64,000 nt of DNA from Zoogloeaceae bacterium (GCA_024235635.1 JACKMA010000003.1:1-64000); one strand, 5' to 3'; counted from the first letter of the stretch, positions 34,727 through 44,563 are shown. Translations and numbers: made by a program. Notes: generated by a model from the sequence alone, not told the origin.

Positions 34727-36514
34727 GTGGACGGAGGGCACGCCGGCGGTACGCAGGAGCCGGCCGTGACCGATCCGGCGGACCACGCGCCGGAAGCCGC
34801 CACCGCCATGGCACAGGAAGTCGAGCGACTGCGGGCGGAACTGCAGGCGCTGTCGGCCCGTGATCGTCTGGCCCGCAACATTCTCGACGCGGCGCCCGAT
34901 GCGATCGTCGTGGTCGATCGCGCCGGCACCATCGTTCTGGCGAACGCACGGGCCGAGGATCTGTTCGGTTATCAGCGCGCCGAGATGCTCGGCGCCTCGA
35001 TCGAACTGCTGGTGCCCGAGAGCATGCGCGATGCGCACCTCGATCACCGCGCCACCTTCTTCGACCAGCCTTCTGCCCGGCCCATGGGCGCGCAATTCGA
35101 GCTCTACGGCCGGCGCAAGGGTGGTCGCGTGCTGCCAGTGGAAATCAGTCTGAGTCCGGTCGAAGACGACGACGGCATGCTGGTCGCCGCCGCGATCCGC
35201 GACAGCACGGAACGGACCATGGTGCAAACCGCGCTGCGCAATGCTCGCGACGGCCTCGAACAGCGGGTGCGGGAACGAACGGCCGAACTGGAACGGGCGA
35301 ACCAGGCGCTGCAGACCGAGATTTCCGACCGGAAGCAGGCCGAGAAAGCACTGCATCAGGCGCAGAAGATGGAGGCGGTGGGCCAGTTGACCGGTGGCGT
35401 AGCCCACGATTTCAACAATCTGCTGACCGTGGTGCTGGGCAATCTCAACATCCTCGCGCGTCACCTCGGGAACGATGAATTCGGCACTGAACTGATCCGG
35501 GCCGCGACCAAGGCGGTCGAACGGGGCGCCAATCTGAATCGCACGCTGCTGGCGTTTTCGCGGCGTCAGCGGCTGTCGCCAGTCCCGATCAGCATGAAGG
35601 AACTGGTCGAAGGCATGGCCGACATGCTGCGACGGTCACTCGGCGAGACCGTGCGAATCGATATCCGCCACGGCGCCGACATCCCGCCCGCGCTGGCGGA
35701 CCCATCGCAGTTGGAGGTGGCACTGCTCAACCTGGCCGTCAATGCCAGGGACGCGATGCCCGACGGTGGCGTACTCACGATCGAGACGGCGGCGGTGGAA
35801 CTGGACGAAGACTACGCGTCGCTCGAGGTCGATGTCACGCCGGGCAGCTATGTCATGCTGGCGGCGTCCGACACCGGTATCGGGATGAGCCAGGAGATCG
35901 TCGCACGGGCCTTCGACCCGTTCTTCACGACCAAGGAGACCGGCAAGGGCAGCGGCCTCGGGCTTGCCATGGTCTATGGCTTCGTCAAGCAGTCGGGCGG
36001 GCATGTCAAGATCTACAGCGAGCCCGGCTACGGCACCACGATCAAGCTGTTCCTGCCCGAGTTGCGGCGCTCGACCGGCGACAGGGCTCCGGCGGAGGCC
36101 GACCGGCAAGCCGCGCCCCGGATCGGTGGCAGCGAGAAGATCCTCGTGATCGAGGACGAACCCGACGTTCGCGCGCTTGCCTGCCGGGTGCTTCGCTCGC
36201 TCGGCTACGTGGTCGTCGATGCGCCGGACGGTGCCGCCGGCCTCGAACTGCTCGACCAACATGCAGACGTACGGCTGCTGTTTACCGACGTCGTCCTGCC
36301 GGGAGGCCTCAACGGGCCGGAAATCGCGAGGCGCGCGCGGGAACGACGACCCGACCTCGAAGTGCTCTACACGTCGGGCTACACCGGCAACGCGATCCAG
36401 CAGCTCGAGAACCTGTCGTCACCGGTGCGCCTGATCACCAAGCCCTATCACATCGACCAGTTGGCGCACGAAATCCGGGCTGCGCTCGATAACGCGCCGT
36501 TGTCGAAAACCTAG
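34727..36514 (+). CDS. Hybrid PAS sensor histidine kinase with C-terminal receiver
   Basis: 595 aa, no membrane segment, so cytoplasmic. PAS domain (about 45-165, ILDAAPDAIVVVDRAGTIVL), coiled-coil linker (about 170-215), HisKA with His227 (LTGGVAHDFNNLLTVVLGN), HATPase with N-box (LLNLAVNARDAMPDGG), DTGIGMSQEI, FFTTKETGKGSGLGLAM, and a receiver (about 470-590) with phosphoacceptor Asp521 (LLFTDVVLPGG). All key residues are present. This kinase type often acts alone or through a phosphorelay. The start is uncertain: ATG 34727 is used, but a GTG at 34766 would give the same domains. Confidence 0.83.
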   Translation: MDGGHAGGTQEPAVTDPADHAPEAATAMAQEVERLRAELQALSARDRLARNILDAAPDAIVVVDRAGTIVLANARAEDLFGYQRAEMLGASIELLVPESMRDAHLDHRATFFDQPSARPMGAQFELYGRRKGGRVLPVEISLSPVEDDDGMLVAAAIRDSTERTMVQTALRNARDGLEQRVRERTAELERANQALQTEISDRKQAEKALHQAQKMEAVGQLTGGVAHDFNNLLTVVLGNLNILARHLGNDEFGTELIRAATKAVERGANLNRTLLAFSRRQRLSPVPISMKELVEGMADMLRRSLGETVRIDIRHGADIPPALADPSQLEVALLNLAVNARDAMPDGGVLTIETAAVELDEDYASLEVDVTPGSYVMLAASDTGIGMSQEIVARAFDPFFTTKETGKGSGLGLAMVYGFVKQSGGHVKIYSEPGYGTTIKLFLPELRRSTGDRAPAEADRQAAPRIGGSEKILVIEDEPDVRALACRVLRSLGYVVVDAPDGAAGLELLDQHADVRLLFTDVVLPGGLNGPEIARRARERRPDLEVLYTSGYTGNAIQQLENLSSPVRLITKPYHIDQLAHEIRAALDNAPLSKT

Positions 36515-36526
36515 CGTGACGGCTGC

Positions 36527-37318
36527 CTATCGGATCAATTCGGCCACGGCCGGGGCAAATCCGCCGGCGGCACTGCGTTCCAACCATTGGCGGGCCAGCT
36601 CGTCGTCCTTCTCACGTCCGGCGCCGGTCGCATGCATCACCGACAGCGCGTACATCGCTTCGGGGTCGCCGGCCTGCGCCGCCCGCTCGAACCACTGGAC
36701 GGCCATCGACAGATCGCGATCGACCCCCCGACCGGCCTCGTAGCACCATGCCAGCCGGGTCTGCGCGCGGACATTGCCGTCCAGGGCCGCAGCGGCGAGG
36801 ATCTCTGCCGCGCGCTTCGGTTCGCCCGTGGCCAGCGCACGATCGGCTTCCGCCAGCGGCCCCCTGGGCTCGGGGCCATCGGCGAGATAGGCGGCCGCAT
36901 CGCTGTCTCCGTTGGCTGCCGCCATCGCCAGGTATCGACGCCCCTCTTCGTGGTCGGGCAGAATCCCGGGCGCTCCCAGCCAGAAGAGCTTGCCGATCCG
37001 GAACTGGGCCTTGACGCTGCCGTTCTCGGCGCCACGACGATAGTAGGACAGGGCACGCTCGATGTTTGCGTCGACGCCGAGCCCGTCCTCGTAGAGGACT
37101 CCGAGATTGAAGGCAGCTTCGCCAAATCCGGCGCGGTCGAGGGCCTCCCAGATCCTGCGGGCAGAATCGTAGCGTGCCATCTTGAATTCGGCGTAGCCCT
37201 TGTAGTTGCCGATCGTGGGATTGCGCAGGATTTCGTCCAGATCGGCATCGTCGCCGGAGGCAAGCACGCCGCCACTGACGACGAGGGCAGCGATGAACAG
37301 CGTACGGAAGATTTTCAT
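36527..37318 (-). CDS. Secreted Sel1-repeat protein
   Basis: 263 aa. Signal peptide MKIFRTLFIAALVVSGGVLA. Helical Sel1/TPR-like repeats follow: FGEAAFNLGVLYEDGLGVDA, GSVKAQFRIGKLFWLGAPG, NVRAQTRLAWCYEAGRGVDR and DPEAMYALSVMHATGAG. These form a curved binding scaffold in the periplasm; the partner is unknown. ATG at 37318 follows GGAGGGC. Convergent with the hybrid kinase gene. Confidence 0.83.
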   Translation of the reverse strand: MKIFRTLFIAALVVSGGVLASGDDADLDEILRNPTIGNYKGYAEFKMARYDSARRIWEALDRAGFGEAAFNLGVLYEDGLGVDANIERALSYYRRGAENGSVKAQFRIGKLFWLGAPGILPDHEEGRRYLAMAAANGDSDAAAYLADGPEPRGPLAEADRALATGEPKRAAEILAAAALDGNVRAQTRLAWCYEAGRGVDRDLSMAVQWFERAAQAGDPEAMYALSVMHATGAGREKDDELARQWLERSAAGGFAPAVAELIR

Positions 37319-37486
37319 GGCGCCCTCCTTGACAGCGCGGCGCCCCCGACCGGGACAAACCGGCACTTCTCATGATTTTCTCTACCCTGCAAACGATCGC
37401 AGGCCGATGCACGATTGCCGCGACGGGACTAGAGTCTCGGCCGGCGGACAGCCAGTCGCCACACCAGAGACCATCGAGGAGGAAGC

Positions 37487-39595
37487 ATGATCGCCCATTG
37501 CAGTTCCCGGCACCTTACGCCGATTGCCACCGCTGTGCTCGGAATGTTCGGCCTGACCGCCACGTGCTTCGCACAGCCGTCGGGACTGACCCTGAAACCG
37601 GTCACGGTCACCGGCAGCCGGGCCGAGGCCTCGAGCTTCGAGCAACCGTTCTCGATCGACGTCGTCGGTGCCGAGGCCGTCCGTCAGGGTCAGTTGGGCG
37701 TGAATGCGTCGGAATCGCTGGTGGCAGTACCCGGGTTGGTGATACAGAATCGCCAGAACTATGCCCAGGATCTCCAGATCTCGTCCCGGGGCTTCGGCGC
37801 GCGTTCGGCCTTCGGTGTACGTGGGGTCAAGCTGATCGCCGACGGAATCCCCGCGTCGACGCCGGACGGCCAAGGCCAGGTTGCGACCTTCAACCTCGAC
37901 ATGGCCGAACGCATCGAAGTCCTGCGAGGTCCCTTCTCCTCTGTGTACGGCAACAGTTCCGGCGGCGTGATTCAACTGTTCACGCGGGACGGCGAAGGCC
38001 CGACCAAACTGTCGGGACGCCTGATCGGCGGATCCTTTTCGACCAGCAAGATCGAACTCGGCGCCGAAGGCGCGCTCGGCAGCGGCGGCTTCCTGATCGA
38101 CGCATCCCGCTTCGACACCGACGGCTACCGCGAGCACAGCGCGGCGACGCGCGATCAGGGCTTCGCCAAGATCACCCTCCGCCCGGATGCCGACAGCAAG
38201 CTGACGCTGGTCGCCAACGGATTGCGACAGGACGATACCGAAGATCCGCTCGGCCTCACCTGGGAGACCTTCCAGACCGATCCCGCAGGTGTCGAGGATC
38301 GTGCGCTGGAGTTCGATACCCGCAAGGACATCGAGCACGTCCAGGGCGGCATGAACTACGAGCGTCGCATCGGCAGCGGCCAGCTGCAGTTCTCAGCCTA
38401 TGCGGGCACGCGCAGTGTCATGCAGGTGCTGGCGATCCCAGCCTTCGTTCAGGGCAGTCCGACCCACTCCGGCGGCATCGTCGATTTCGATCGCAACTTC
38501 TACGGCGTCGCGGCCCGCTGGATCCAGGAGGTCGCGATCGGGCAGGGCAAGCTGACGGTGACCGCCGGCGCTGATTACGACCGATCCGAAGACGACCGCC
38601 AGGGCTACGAGAACTTCGTCGGCGACACGCTCGGCGTGCGTGGCGCCCTGCGCCGGGACGAAACCGATACGGTCACCAGCCTCGACCCGTACGTGCAACT
38701 CGCCTGGCAACGCGGTCCGCTGACCCTGCAGGCGGGCCTGCGCCACAGTCATGTGAAGTTCGAGGTCGACGACGACTTTCTGTCGAACGGCGATGACGGC
38801 GGTTCGGTGAGCTATCGCAAGACCACGCCGGCGATCGGCATCGCCTACGCGGTCAGCCCGGCAGTCAATGTCTATGCCAGCGCCGCCCGCGGCTTCGAAA
38901 CCCCGACCCTCGGCGAACTGTCCTATTCCGGCGGCGACGGCAGCTTCGGCTTCGATCTGGAGGCGGCCCGCAGCACCCAGTTCGAGGTCGGCGCAAAAGC
39001 GCTGGTCGGCGAAGCCACCCGCATCAACGTCGCGGCGTTCCGGATTCGCACCAAGGATGAACTGGTGGTCGCAAGTTCCCTAGGCGGACGCACCGCCTAC
39101 CAGAACGCTGCCGAAACCCTGCGCGAAGGCATAGAGCTGGCGGTCGACTCGGAACTGAGCCGTACGCTGTTCACTCGTGCGGCAGTGACCCAGTTGCGGG
39201 CGATCTACGACGAAGGATTCTCGTCTGGCGGCGACACCATCGAGGAAGGCCGGCGGATGCCCGGCATCCCGCGCACAACCGTATTTGCCGAACTCGCCTG
39301 GAAGCCGGGCGGTGACCTGACCGCCGCAGTCGAAGGCTTCTACCGCAGCAAGGTGTTTGTCGAGGACAGCAATACCGAGCAGTCGGCGCCGAGCTACGCG
39401 ATCCTGAACCTGCGCCTGAGCGCAGAGCAGCGTCGCGGCGACTGGCGCATCGAGCAATTGCTGCGCGTCGACAATGTGTTCGATCGCCAATACGTCGGCT
39501 CGGTGATCGTCGGCGATCGCAACGGGCGCTTCTACGAACCGGGGACCGGCGTTGCCTGGTACGCCGGCATCGGCGCCCGTTATCAATTCAATTGA
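37487..39595 (+). CDS. TonB-dependent outer-membrane receptor
   Basis: 702 aa. A signal peptide ends near CFAQ (about 27), then LKPVTVTGSRAE (TonB-box-like region), a plug domain (about 40-170: VVGAEAVRQGQLGVNASESL, SSRGFGARSAFGVRGVKLIA, ERIEVLRGPFSSVYGNSSGG) and a 22-strand-type barrel ending ARYQFN. ATG follows GAGGAGG. It takes up a siderophore, metal chelate or similar ligand using TonB energy. No Fur-type operator or partner transporter is adjacent, so the ligand is open. The VRGVKLIADGIPASTPDGQG loop is typical of siderophore-type receptors. Confidence 0.87.
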   Translation: MIAHCSSRHLTPIATAVLGMFGLTATCFAQPSGLTLKPVTVTGSRAEASSFEQPFSIDVVGAEAVRQGQLGVNASESLVAVPGLVIQNRQNYAQDLQISSRGFGARSAFGVRGVKLIADGIPASTPDGQGQVATFNLDMAERIEVLRGPFSSVYGNSSGGVIQLFTRDGEGPTKLSGRLIGGSFSTSKIELGAEGALGSGGFLIDASRFDTDGYREHSAATRDQGFAKITLRPDADSKLTLVANGLRQDDTEDPLGLTWETFQTDPAGVEDRALEFDTRKDIEHVQGGMNYERRIGSGQLQFSAYAGTRSVMQVLAIPAFVQGSPTHSGGIVDFDRNFYGVAARWIQEVAIGQGKLTVTAGADYDRSEDDRQGYENFVGDTLGVRGALRRDETDTVTSLDPYVQLAWQRGPLTLQAGLRHSHVKFEVDDDFLSNGDDGGSVSYRKTTPAIGIAYAVSPAVNVYASAARGFETPTLGELSYSGGDGSFGFDLEAARSTQFEVGAKALVGEATRINVAAFRIRTKDELVVASSLGGRTAYQNAAETLREGIELAVDSELSRTLFTRAAVTQLRAIYDEGFSSGGDTIEEGRRMPGIPRTTVFAELAWKPGGDLTAAVEGFYRSKVFVEDSNTEQSAPSYAILNLRLSAEQRRGDWRIEQLLRVDNVFDRQYVGSVIVGDRNGRFYEPGTGVAWYAGIGARYQFN

Positions 39596-40386
39596 CGCGC
39601 GGCCGAGGAGCAAGCCCGGGCGCCCGGACGTCGCCCGCCGACGGCATCCGGGCTTTGATCTTTCGTGGCTGGCAAAGGTTTCGCGCAGTACCGGCAACGA
39701 ACTGCCCGGGTGCTGCGCCATGCCACACCGACGACGACGCAACTGTCCATTTTTTGAACACAGGCACAGTACGGTAGCGAATCGTCCGGCGACGCAGGCA
39801 GACAAGAACCCATCATCAATTCAACAAGTTGCACGTACATCCGGGCTTCCCGGCCAAGCCGCGTGAAATTAGGCACGAACATCGCGCTTAGGTCTTGTTC
39901 CTTATGCGGCTGTCCAGCACCCGTCAACAGCCGTTGCGGACGCAATAGACCAATTTCCGGAGATATCAGAATGTTGATGAGCACCGCTGCGGCGCGCCGA
40001 TTGCGCCCACCCTTCGCGTCAGGCTGACACACCCCAACGGCGAACAGCCACCGTCGCCGCGGCCGATCATTCCGACGTGCCCACCGCGGTCCGATGCGCT
40101 GAGTTGCTCACGTTCCTGTCGCAGCACCGTCGCGGTTTTCGCGAATCGAAAAGATTCCGCCAAACCGTCGACAAACACGCTTTGGCGACACGCATAACCC
40201 GACGAAACGGGAGGGTTTTGTATTGCCAATTTAAATTGGCAGCTTGGTGCAAAGCGCGTTGTTGCAGTTTATCTACAGGACCTTTCAGAAGTAATTGTGT
40301 TCACATTGGCGTCAATGTAGGCTCGCGAGCGGCAACACGTGTACCGCTAGATTCACGGCCAATGCAAAAACCCGGAGGAGTATAGA
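39596..40386. other. Long gene-free stretch before the porin gene
   Basis: About 790 bases with no credible gene on either strand, and less GC-rich than its neighbours toward the right. It contains the palindrome at 40224-40241 and a likely porin promoter or leader region (40240-40380). A short stretch shows repeated AT-rich words (CAATTTAAATTGG, AGTAATTGTGTTCAC). It may hold a leader RNA or an unseen small RNA. Confidence 0.4.
40224..40241. promoter_or_regulatory. 18-bp perfect palindrome upstream of the porin gene
   Basis: TGCCAATTT followed by AAATTGGCA, about 145 bases before the porin start. Position and AT content suggest an operator or a promoter-linked dyad. Confidence 0.4.
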
Positions 40387-41595
40387 GTGAAAAACAGTAT
40401 CGGTTCCGCCAAGAAAATTGCCATCGGCATCATGGCACTCGGTTTTTCCCAGGCAGCGCTGTCCGAGTCCAACCTGAACATTTCGGGATGGGTCAATGAG
40501 GGCATGGTCTACTACGACGACGGCGTAGATAGCGACACCTTCCAGACGACTGACAACGGAACGACGCTGAACAGCCGGATCACCTTTTCCGCTTCGGCCG
40601 ACGTGCCCAATACCAGCATGAAAGCCGGTATGGAAATCATTCTCGAGCCCAACCAGAGCAGCGAGACGCCGCTGCTGTTCTCGAGCCAGAGTGCTTCCGG
40701 GGGTTCGGGCGCCGGCGATACGATCGGTACGCTCGGCAAGAGTATTTATCTGGAGGGTAGCTGGGGTAAGGTCACGATGGGTCTGCAAAGCATGCCCACC
40801 GACAACATCGCCGTGCTGGCCGATCCGTCGGGAACGCTCTGGACCCAGATTTCACCGCTGTTCCGCTTCAACGGATTCACGATCCAGGGCCTCGGTGCAG
40901 GCGCCACCAATACCGTCTGGGGAAGCTTTGCGCAGTGTCTGGCCACGCCGGGCCTGGGCATCGGCATCGACTGCAACGGCATCTATCGCAAGGGTTTCCG
41001 CTATGACCTGCCGCAGTTGGCCGAGGGCCTGAATATTGCCGTCGGTTTCGCCAACGACGAAATTTACGATATCGCTGCCAAGTACACCACCGACATGAGC
41101 GGCCTGAAGGTCATGCTGCATGGTGGTTATGCGATCAACGTCGGCAACGGCGGGGCAAACGTCGGTGGCAGCCAGTCCGAAACCTTCCAGATCCAGGTCG
41201 GCGTGATGGATACCGGAACGGGCCTCTTCGGCACGCTGGCCTATCAGAACGAGTCGGCCGACGATGCGGCCGCGAACTCTGGCGATGACACCGATGCGTA
41301 TCACCTCAAGTTCGGCATCAAGAAGAAGTGGATCGATCTCGGCGATACCGCGATTTCCGTTCAGTACGCCAGCTACAAGGATCAGTTCGGTATGGGCGGC
41401 GGCGGCATCACCGGTTCGGATCTGACCCGTTCCGGCGTGGCCCTGAACCAGAACTTCGGCCCGAGCCTGGTCGTCTATCTGACCTACGAGAAGCTGAGTC
41501 TCGACGTCGACTGCAATTCCGCAGCCTGTTCTGCCGCCTATGACGGCGCAAAAGATCTGGATAGCGTGATCCTGGGCGGAACCTTCTTCTTCTAA
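40387..41595 (+). CDS. Gram-negative porin
   Basis: 402 aa. Signal peptide (MKNSIGSAKKIAIGIMALGF to ALSES), then alternating barrel strands beginning NLNISGWVNEGMVYYDDGVD and ending VILGGTFFF with a C-terminal Phe. IYLEGSWGKVTMGLQSMPTD matches the porin segment preceding the constriction loop, and paired Cys residues occur in loops (CLATPGLGIGIDC, CNSAAC). A trimeric diffusion channel of the outer membrane. GTG start follows GGAGTATA. Confidence 0.87.
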   Translation: MKNSIGSAKKIAIGIMALGFSQAALSESNLNISGWVNEGMVYYDDGVDSDTFQTTDNGTTLNSRITFSASADVPNTSMKAGMEIILEPNQSSETPLLFSSQSASGGSGAGDTIGTLGKSIYLEGSWGKVTMGLQSMPTDNIAVLADPSGTLWTQISPLFRFNGFTIQGLGAGATNTVWGSFAQCLATPGLGIGIDCNGIYRKGFRYDLPQLAEGLNIAVGFANDEIYDIAAKYTTDMSGLKVMLHGGYAINVGNGGANVGGSQSETFQIQVGVMDTGTGLFGTLAYQNESADDAAANSGDDTDAYHLKFGIKKKWIDLGDTAISVQYASYKDQFGMGGGGITGSDLTRSGVALNQNFGPSLVVYLTYEKLSLDVDCNSAACSAAYDGAKDLDSVILGGTFFF

Positions 41596-41725
41596 GAGAA
41601 CTGTCGTCTCGATGAGGTCTGATTCGACCGCCGTTGTCGCGGAAGCAACCGTGGCCACGAACTGCGGTGGCATTGCGGGAGCGGCACCGATGGCCGGCCT
41701 CTGAAAGCGCGCATGTAAGAAGCCG

Positions 41726-41769
41726 GTGGCCCGATGCGTGGCGAGAATCCTTGCCACGCATCGGGCCAC
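41726..41769 (+). terminator. Perfect 17-bp stem hairpin past the porin gene
   Basis: GTGGCCCGATGCGTGGC pairs with GCCACGCATCGGGCCAC around a 10-base loop, 130 bases after the porin stop. There is no T-run. It probably stops transcription or protects the porin mRNA 3' end. Confidence 0.5.
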
Positions 41770-41943
41770 TGCCATCTGAACGGCAGTCAGGCATGATGCC
41801 GGTGCAGCAAGCTCGGCAGCACAGGTGATTCGGCGATCGCGTGCCAGCAGGCGCAGAATGCATGACGGACCGCCGAGGACGAGACCGGACAGGGATCGAT
41901 CTCCGGCGAGAAAATCGTTTCGGCAGCGTTATCGAGGGAAGCA

Positions 41944-42795
41944 ATGAAGAGCACATCAACCACGCTGATCGCCACGCTAGTCATGGCAGGATGCGCATTC
42001 ACCCCGCCCGGCCAGCAAGAGTCCACACCCACGACGGTGGACTACGGCGCGTATCCAAGCGAATACAAATCGATCGTACTCGAATATCTGAAGGAACATC
42101 CGCCACAGGACAGTATCGAGCCCGACAGCATTTATTTCGTCAATCCGCCGGACCGATATGCCGACAGGTCGTACACCTCGTCGACCACTTTGTATGGGTA
42201 TCGCGTGTGCATTCAGGGCAGAACCGAAGGCATCACCAAGAAATCCAATCAATTGCATTTCTTCCTGATCAACAACAATCAGGTCATCAAACACGCCTCC
42301 AAGACCGGACTGGCGACGTACTTCGATCGCCAATGCAGCGCTGGCCCACAGCAAGCCCAGGCACCGGCACCCGCAACGGCGGCAGCGGCCGCAGCACCGC
42401 CAGCCGCGGCGGCATCGGCGCACCCACCAGCCGTTTCGGCGGCTGCAGCAACGGCCACCGCGACGGCGCCATCGATGCCGCAAACGGCGGTGCCGGCGCC
42501 TTCGAGCGGAGCCGCGGCAATGGCCCCGGTACGGCCATTGAAGTACATCGTTTGCGAGGTCGACGACAGCGAGATGCTGTTGATCGTCGACCGAGACGCG
42601 AACGAGTTGCGCAGGGAAGTGGAAGGCGTGGATGCCGGCACCCTCACGATCGAGACCCTTTCGGACACGTCGATCGTCGCGACCGACGGCAAGGGCCGAC
42701 TGTTCCTCAGTCGTGTATCAGGCAAGCTGATCTACCGCGGCGATGGTCAGAAGCTGGTCGGCCACTGCGAATCGTCGACCGGCGCCAGGTACTGA
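41944..42795 (+). CDS. Lipoprotein with Ala/Pro-rich linker, unknown function
   Basis: 283 aa. Lipoprotein signal with lipobox VMAGC (Cys17). An N-terminal domain (about 30-140) has YRVCIQGRTEGI and ATYFDRQC, followed by a long Ala/Pro/Thr linker (about 142-200), then a C-terminal domain (about 200-283: KYIVCEVDDSEMLLIVDRDA, and VGHCE near the end). Cys residues in both domains could pair. It probably spans part of the periplasm with two small folded ends. No family recognised. Confidence 0.65.
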   Translation: MKSTSTTLIATLVMAGCAFTPPGQQESTPTTVDYGAYPSEYKSIVLEYLKEHPPQDSIEPDSIYFVNPPDRYADRSYTSSTTLYGYRVCIQGRTEGITKKSNQLHFFLINNNQVIKHASKTGLATYFDRQCSAGPQQAQAPAPATAAAAAAPPAAAASAHPPAVSAAAATATATAPSMPQTAVPAPSSGAAAMAPVRPLKYIVCEVDDSEMLLIVDRDANELRREVEGVDAGTLTIETLSDTSIVATDGKGRLFLSRVSGKLIYRGDGQKLVGHCESSTGARY

Positions 42796-43073
42796 CCGCA
42801 GTGGTGCCAATCCGAGCCCGTTGCAGACACTGGATTCCGACGGCATGCACGCGCCCGCTGCCGGACGGTCGCACGCTCGACGCCAGCCAGACTTCATTAT
42901 CGGTGGTGTGATCGAGTTGGGCACGGGCACAAGCTCGATTCCCACCCGGACCTGGCACCGAGCCACGGCCGGCAAGGGCAAGCATCCGCTGGCGCGAACC
43001 GAGGTGTCCCAGCGGAGGACGCCAACCACCGACTCTTGACGGTTCGCCATCGGCGACTCCGTTCTCCTCGGTT

Positions 43074-43099
43074 GCGGCACCTGCGGGTGCCGCTTTTTT
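43074..43099 (+). terminator. Rho-independent terminator
   Basis: Stem GCGGCACC-TGCG-GGTGCCGC followed by six T residues. It lies about 280 bases after the lipoprotein stop, so it may end that transcript or an unannotated small RNA. On the plus strand it isolates the hemerythrin gene. Confidence 0.75.
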
Positions 43100-43160
43100 C
43101 TGTCCGGGTGCGGGCCTCTTCCGCACGAGCCCGCCCCCGCAACGGCGTAAGCCGCATTCC

Positions 43161-43176
43161 TACAACTTAAGTTGTA
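43161..43176. promoter_or_regulatory. 16-bp perfect palindrome upstream of the hemerythrin gene
   Basis: TACAACTTAAGTTGTA, an AT-rich dyad in a GC-rich context, 51 bases before the ATG. This is a typical operator position. The dyad has the size and symmetry of an Rrf2-family or other winged-helix repressor site, but the regulator is unknown. Confidence 0.55.
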
Positions 43177-43227
43177 AAATCGGGGCTTCTCACCTTCCGC
43201 CTCACCTTCGCCTCACGCGCCGATACG

Positions 43228-43665
43228 ATGGCCCCAGAAAACCACCAGCCCGGACCGAAGCCAACGGACCTATCCGATCTCGCCGACGGACACAGTGCCC
43301 TCGCGCATCTCGCCGGGCGCCTGCTATCGCACGCGTCCGGTGACCGGGGCGAGGCGCCGGAAGAGGACATCGCGCATCTGCTGCAGGAAACCATCAGCAC
43401 CGTCACACAGCACTTCCTACACGAGGAGAGCCTGATGAAGGTGTTCGAGTATCGCGAGCAGGCGCCGGACCGGTTCCGTTCGCACATCGAGAGCCATGCC
43501 GACTTCAGCAGTGAGATTTGCCGCCTGATCTGCTCGGCCGAAATCATGCATCCGGCCATGCTGTCCAGGCTGGGCAAGATGCTCCATGACTTCGCGACGC
43601 ACCACCAGCGCGATCACGACGACGCGTTCGTGGCCCACCTGCTCGCCGGCGGACAACGCGCCTGA
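43228..43665 (+). CDS. Hemerythrin-like diiron protein
   Basis: 145 aa, four-helix type. Ligand positions can be read as His22, His62 with Glu66 (HFLHEESL), His90 (ESHADF), and His125/His126 with Asp131 (HHQRDHDDAF). It probably binds a diiron centre and handles O2, NO or iron. A single-gene unit with a 16-bp palindrome in front. Bacteriohemerythrins are often controlled by redox or NO regulators, which would fit the palindrome. Confidence 0.8.
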   Translation: MAPENHQPGPKPTDLSDLADGHSALAHLAGRLLSHASGDRGEAPEEDIAHLLQETISTVTQHFLHEESLMKVFEYREQAPDRFRSHIESHADFSSEICRLICSAEIMHPAMLSRLGKMLHDFATHHQRDHDDAFVAHLLAGGQRA

Positions 43666-43693
43666 CAGTCACTGCACGGCGACGGCCGTGGGA

Positions 43694-44563
43694 TCAGCCG
43701 ACCGCGCGCATCAAGTCCCGAATCTCGCCGGTGTGTTCGCTGATCGTCTGCTGGAACGCCTCGAGGCCCTCGATCTTTGCCGCGCGCAGCTTGGGGTCGC
43801 CAGCCCGCACCGGCTCGACGTTGGGGCCATCCAGTTCGACCAGCGTATCGGCGATGAACAAGGTGTCGGCCAGGCTTTCGATGCCGCTGGATTCGCTCAT
43901 GTCGTCGAAGGCGACGATCGCCTCCTGGATCTCCGGCGTGACGTCGAGCGCAGCCATCACGGAATGGCCGATCTGCCCACGCCAGGTGATCAGCAGATTG
44001 CGAAGGCCCGCGGCATCGCCGAACAGATCCGGACGCTCCGACAGCCTGAACAACAGATACAAGGTCCCCATGTCGTGGATGAGTCCCGCGAACAGCGCCT
44101 TGTCGCCGTCCAGACGTGAATGGGCACGGACCAGGATGAACGCGTAGGCCGCCACCTGGCGGCTATGTTCGATCACCTTGTGGCAGATGGTTCGGAACGG
44201 CAGCATGCGTCGATAGGTGACCAGCTGCGCCATTGCCACGGCCGTTGCCAGTGTCTTGACCTGGTTGGAGCCGATGCGGATGACGGCCGACTTGATGTCG
44301 CTCACGCGCGGTCCGAGGCGCGCATAGGCGACCGAATTCGCCGCCTGCACAACCCGGGTCGACAGCAGCGGATCGGCCGCGATGATGCGCACCAGTTCGA
44401 TGGCACCGGTGCGTTCGGAGCGCAGCACCTCCCGCAACCGGATCGTGGTATCGAACGAAGTCGGGAACACCACCTTGCCACGGGAAAGATCGATTGCAAT
44501 CTGGCGAACGAATTCGCTCCAGGCCTCGGCCCGATTTGCCTTGTCCCCCACATCGTTGCTCAC
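43694..44563 (-). CDS. HDOD domain signalling protein, second of a tandem pair
   Basis: 289 aa. HDOD core about 40-215: VVFPTSFDTTIRLREVLRSE, AADPLLSTRVVQAANSVAYA, VKTLATAVAMAQLVTYRRML and LFAGLIHDMGTLYLLFRLSE. The domain is related to HD-GYP but usually lacks catalytic residues and acts in signalling. The GTG start overlaps the stop of the upstream paralogue (GTGA), so they are translated together. The C-terminal part (about 220-289) is not recognised. Confidence 0.83.
   Translation of the reverse strand: MSNDVGDKANRAEAWSEFVRQIAIDLSRGKVVFPTSFDTTIRLREVLRSERTGAIELVRIIAADPLLSTRVVQAANSVAYARLGPRVSDIKSAVIRIGSNQVKTLATAVAMAQLVTYRRMLPFRTICHKVIEHSRQVAAYAFILVRAHSRLDGDKALFAGLIHDMGTLYLLFRLSERPDLFGDAAGLRNLLITWRGQIGHSVMAALDVTPEIQEAIVAFDDMSESSGIESLADTLFIADTLVELDGPNVEPVRAGDPKLRAAKIEGLEAFQQTISEHTGEIRDLMRAVG

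Larger units (their letters stand above)
42796..43227. other. Intergenic stretch with terminator and palindrome
   Basis: 432 bases between the lipoprotein gene and the hemerythrin gene. No credible gene. It contains a strong terminator at 43074-43099 preceded by a C-rich CTCCGTTCTCCTCGG stretch, and a palindrome at 43161-43176. Confidence 0.5.

Noticed and set aside
39592..40385. Short plus-strand ORFs of 61 and 102 codons before the porin gene
   Set aside because: Composition unlike its neighbours, no ribosome site, and no recognisable domain.
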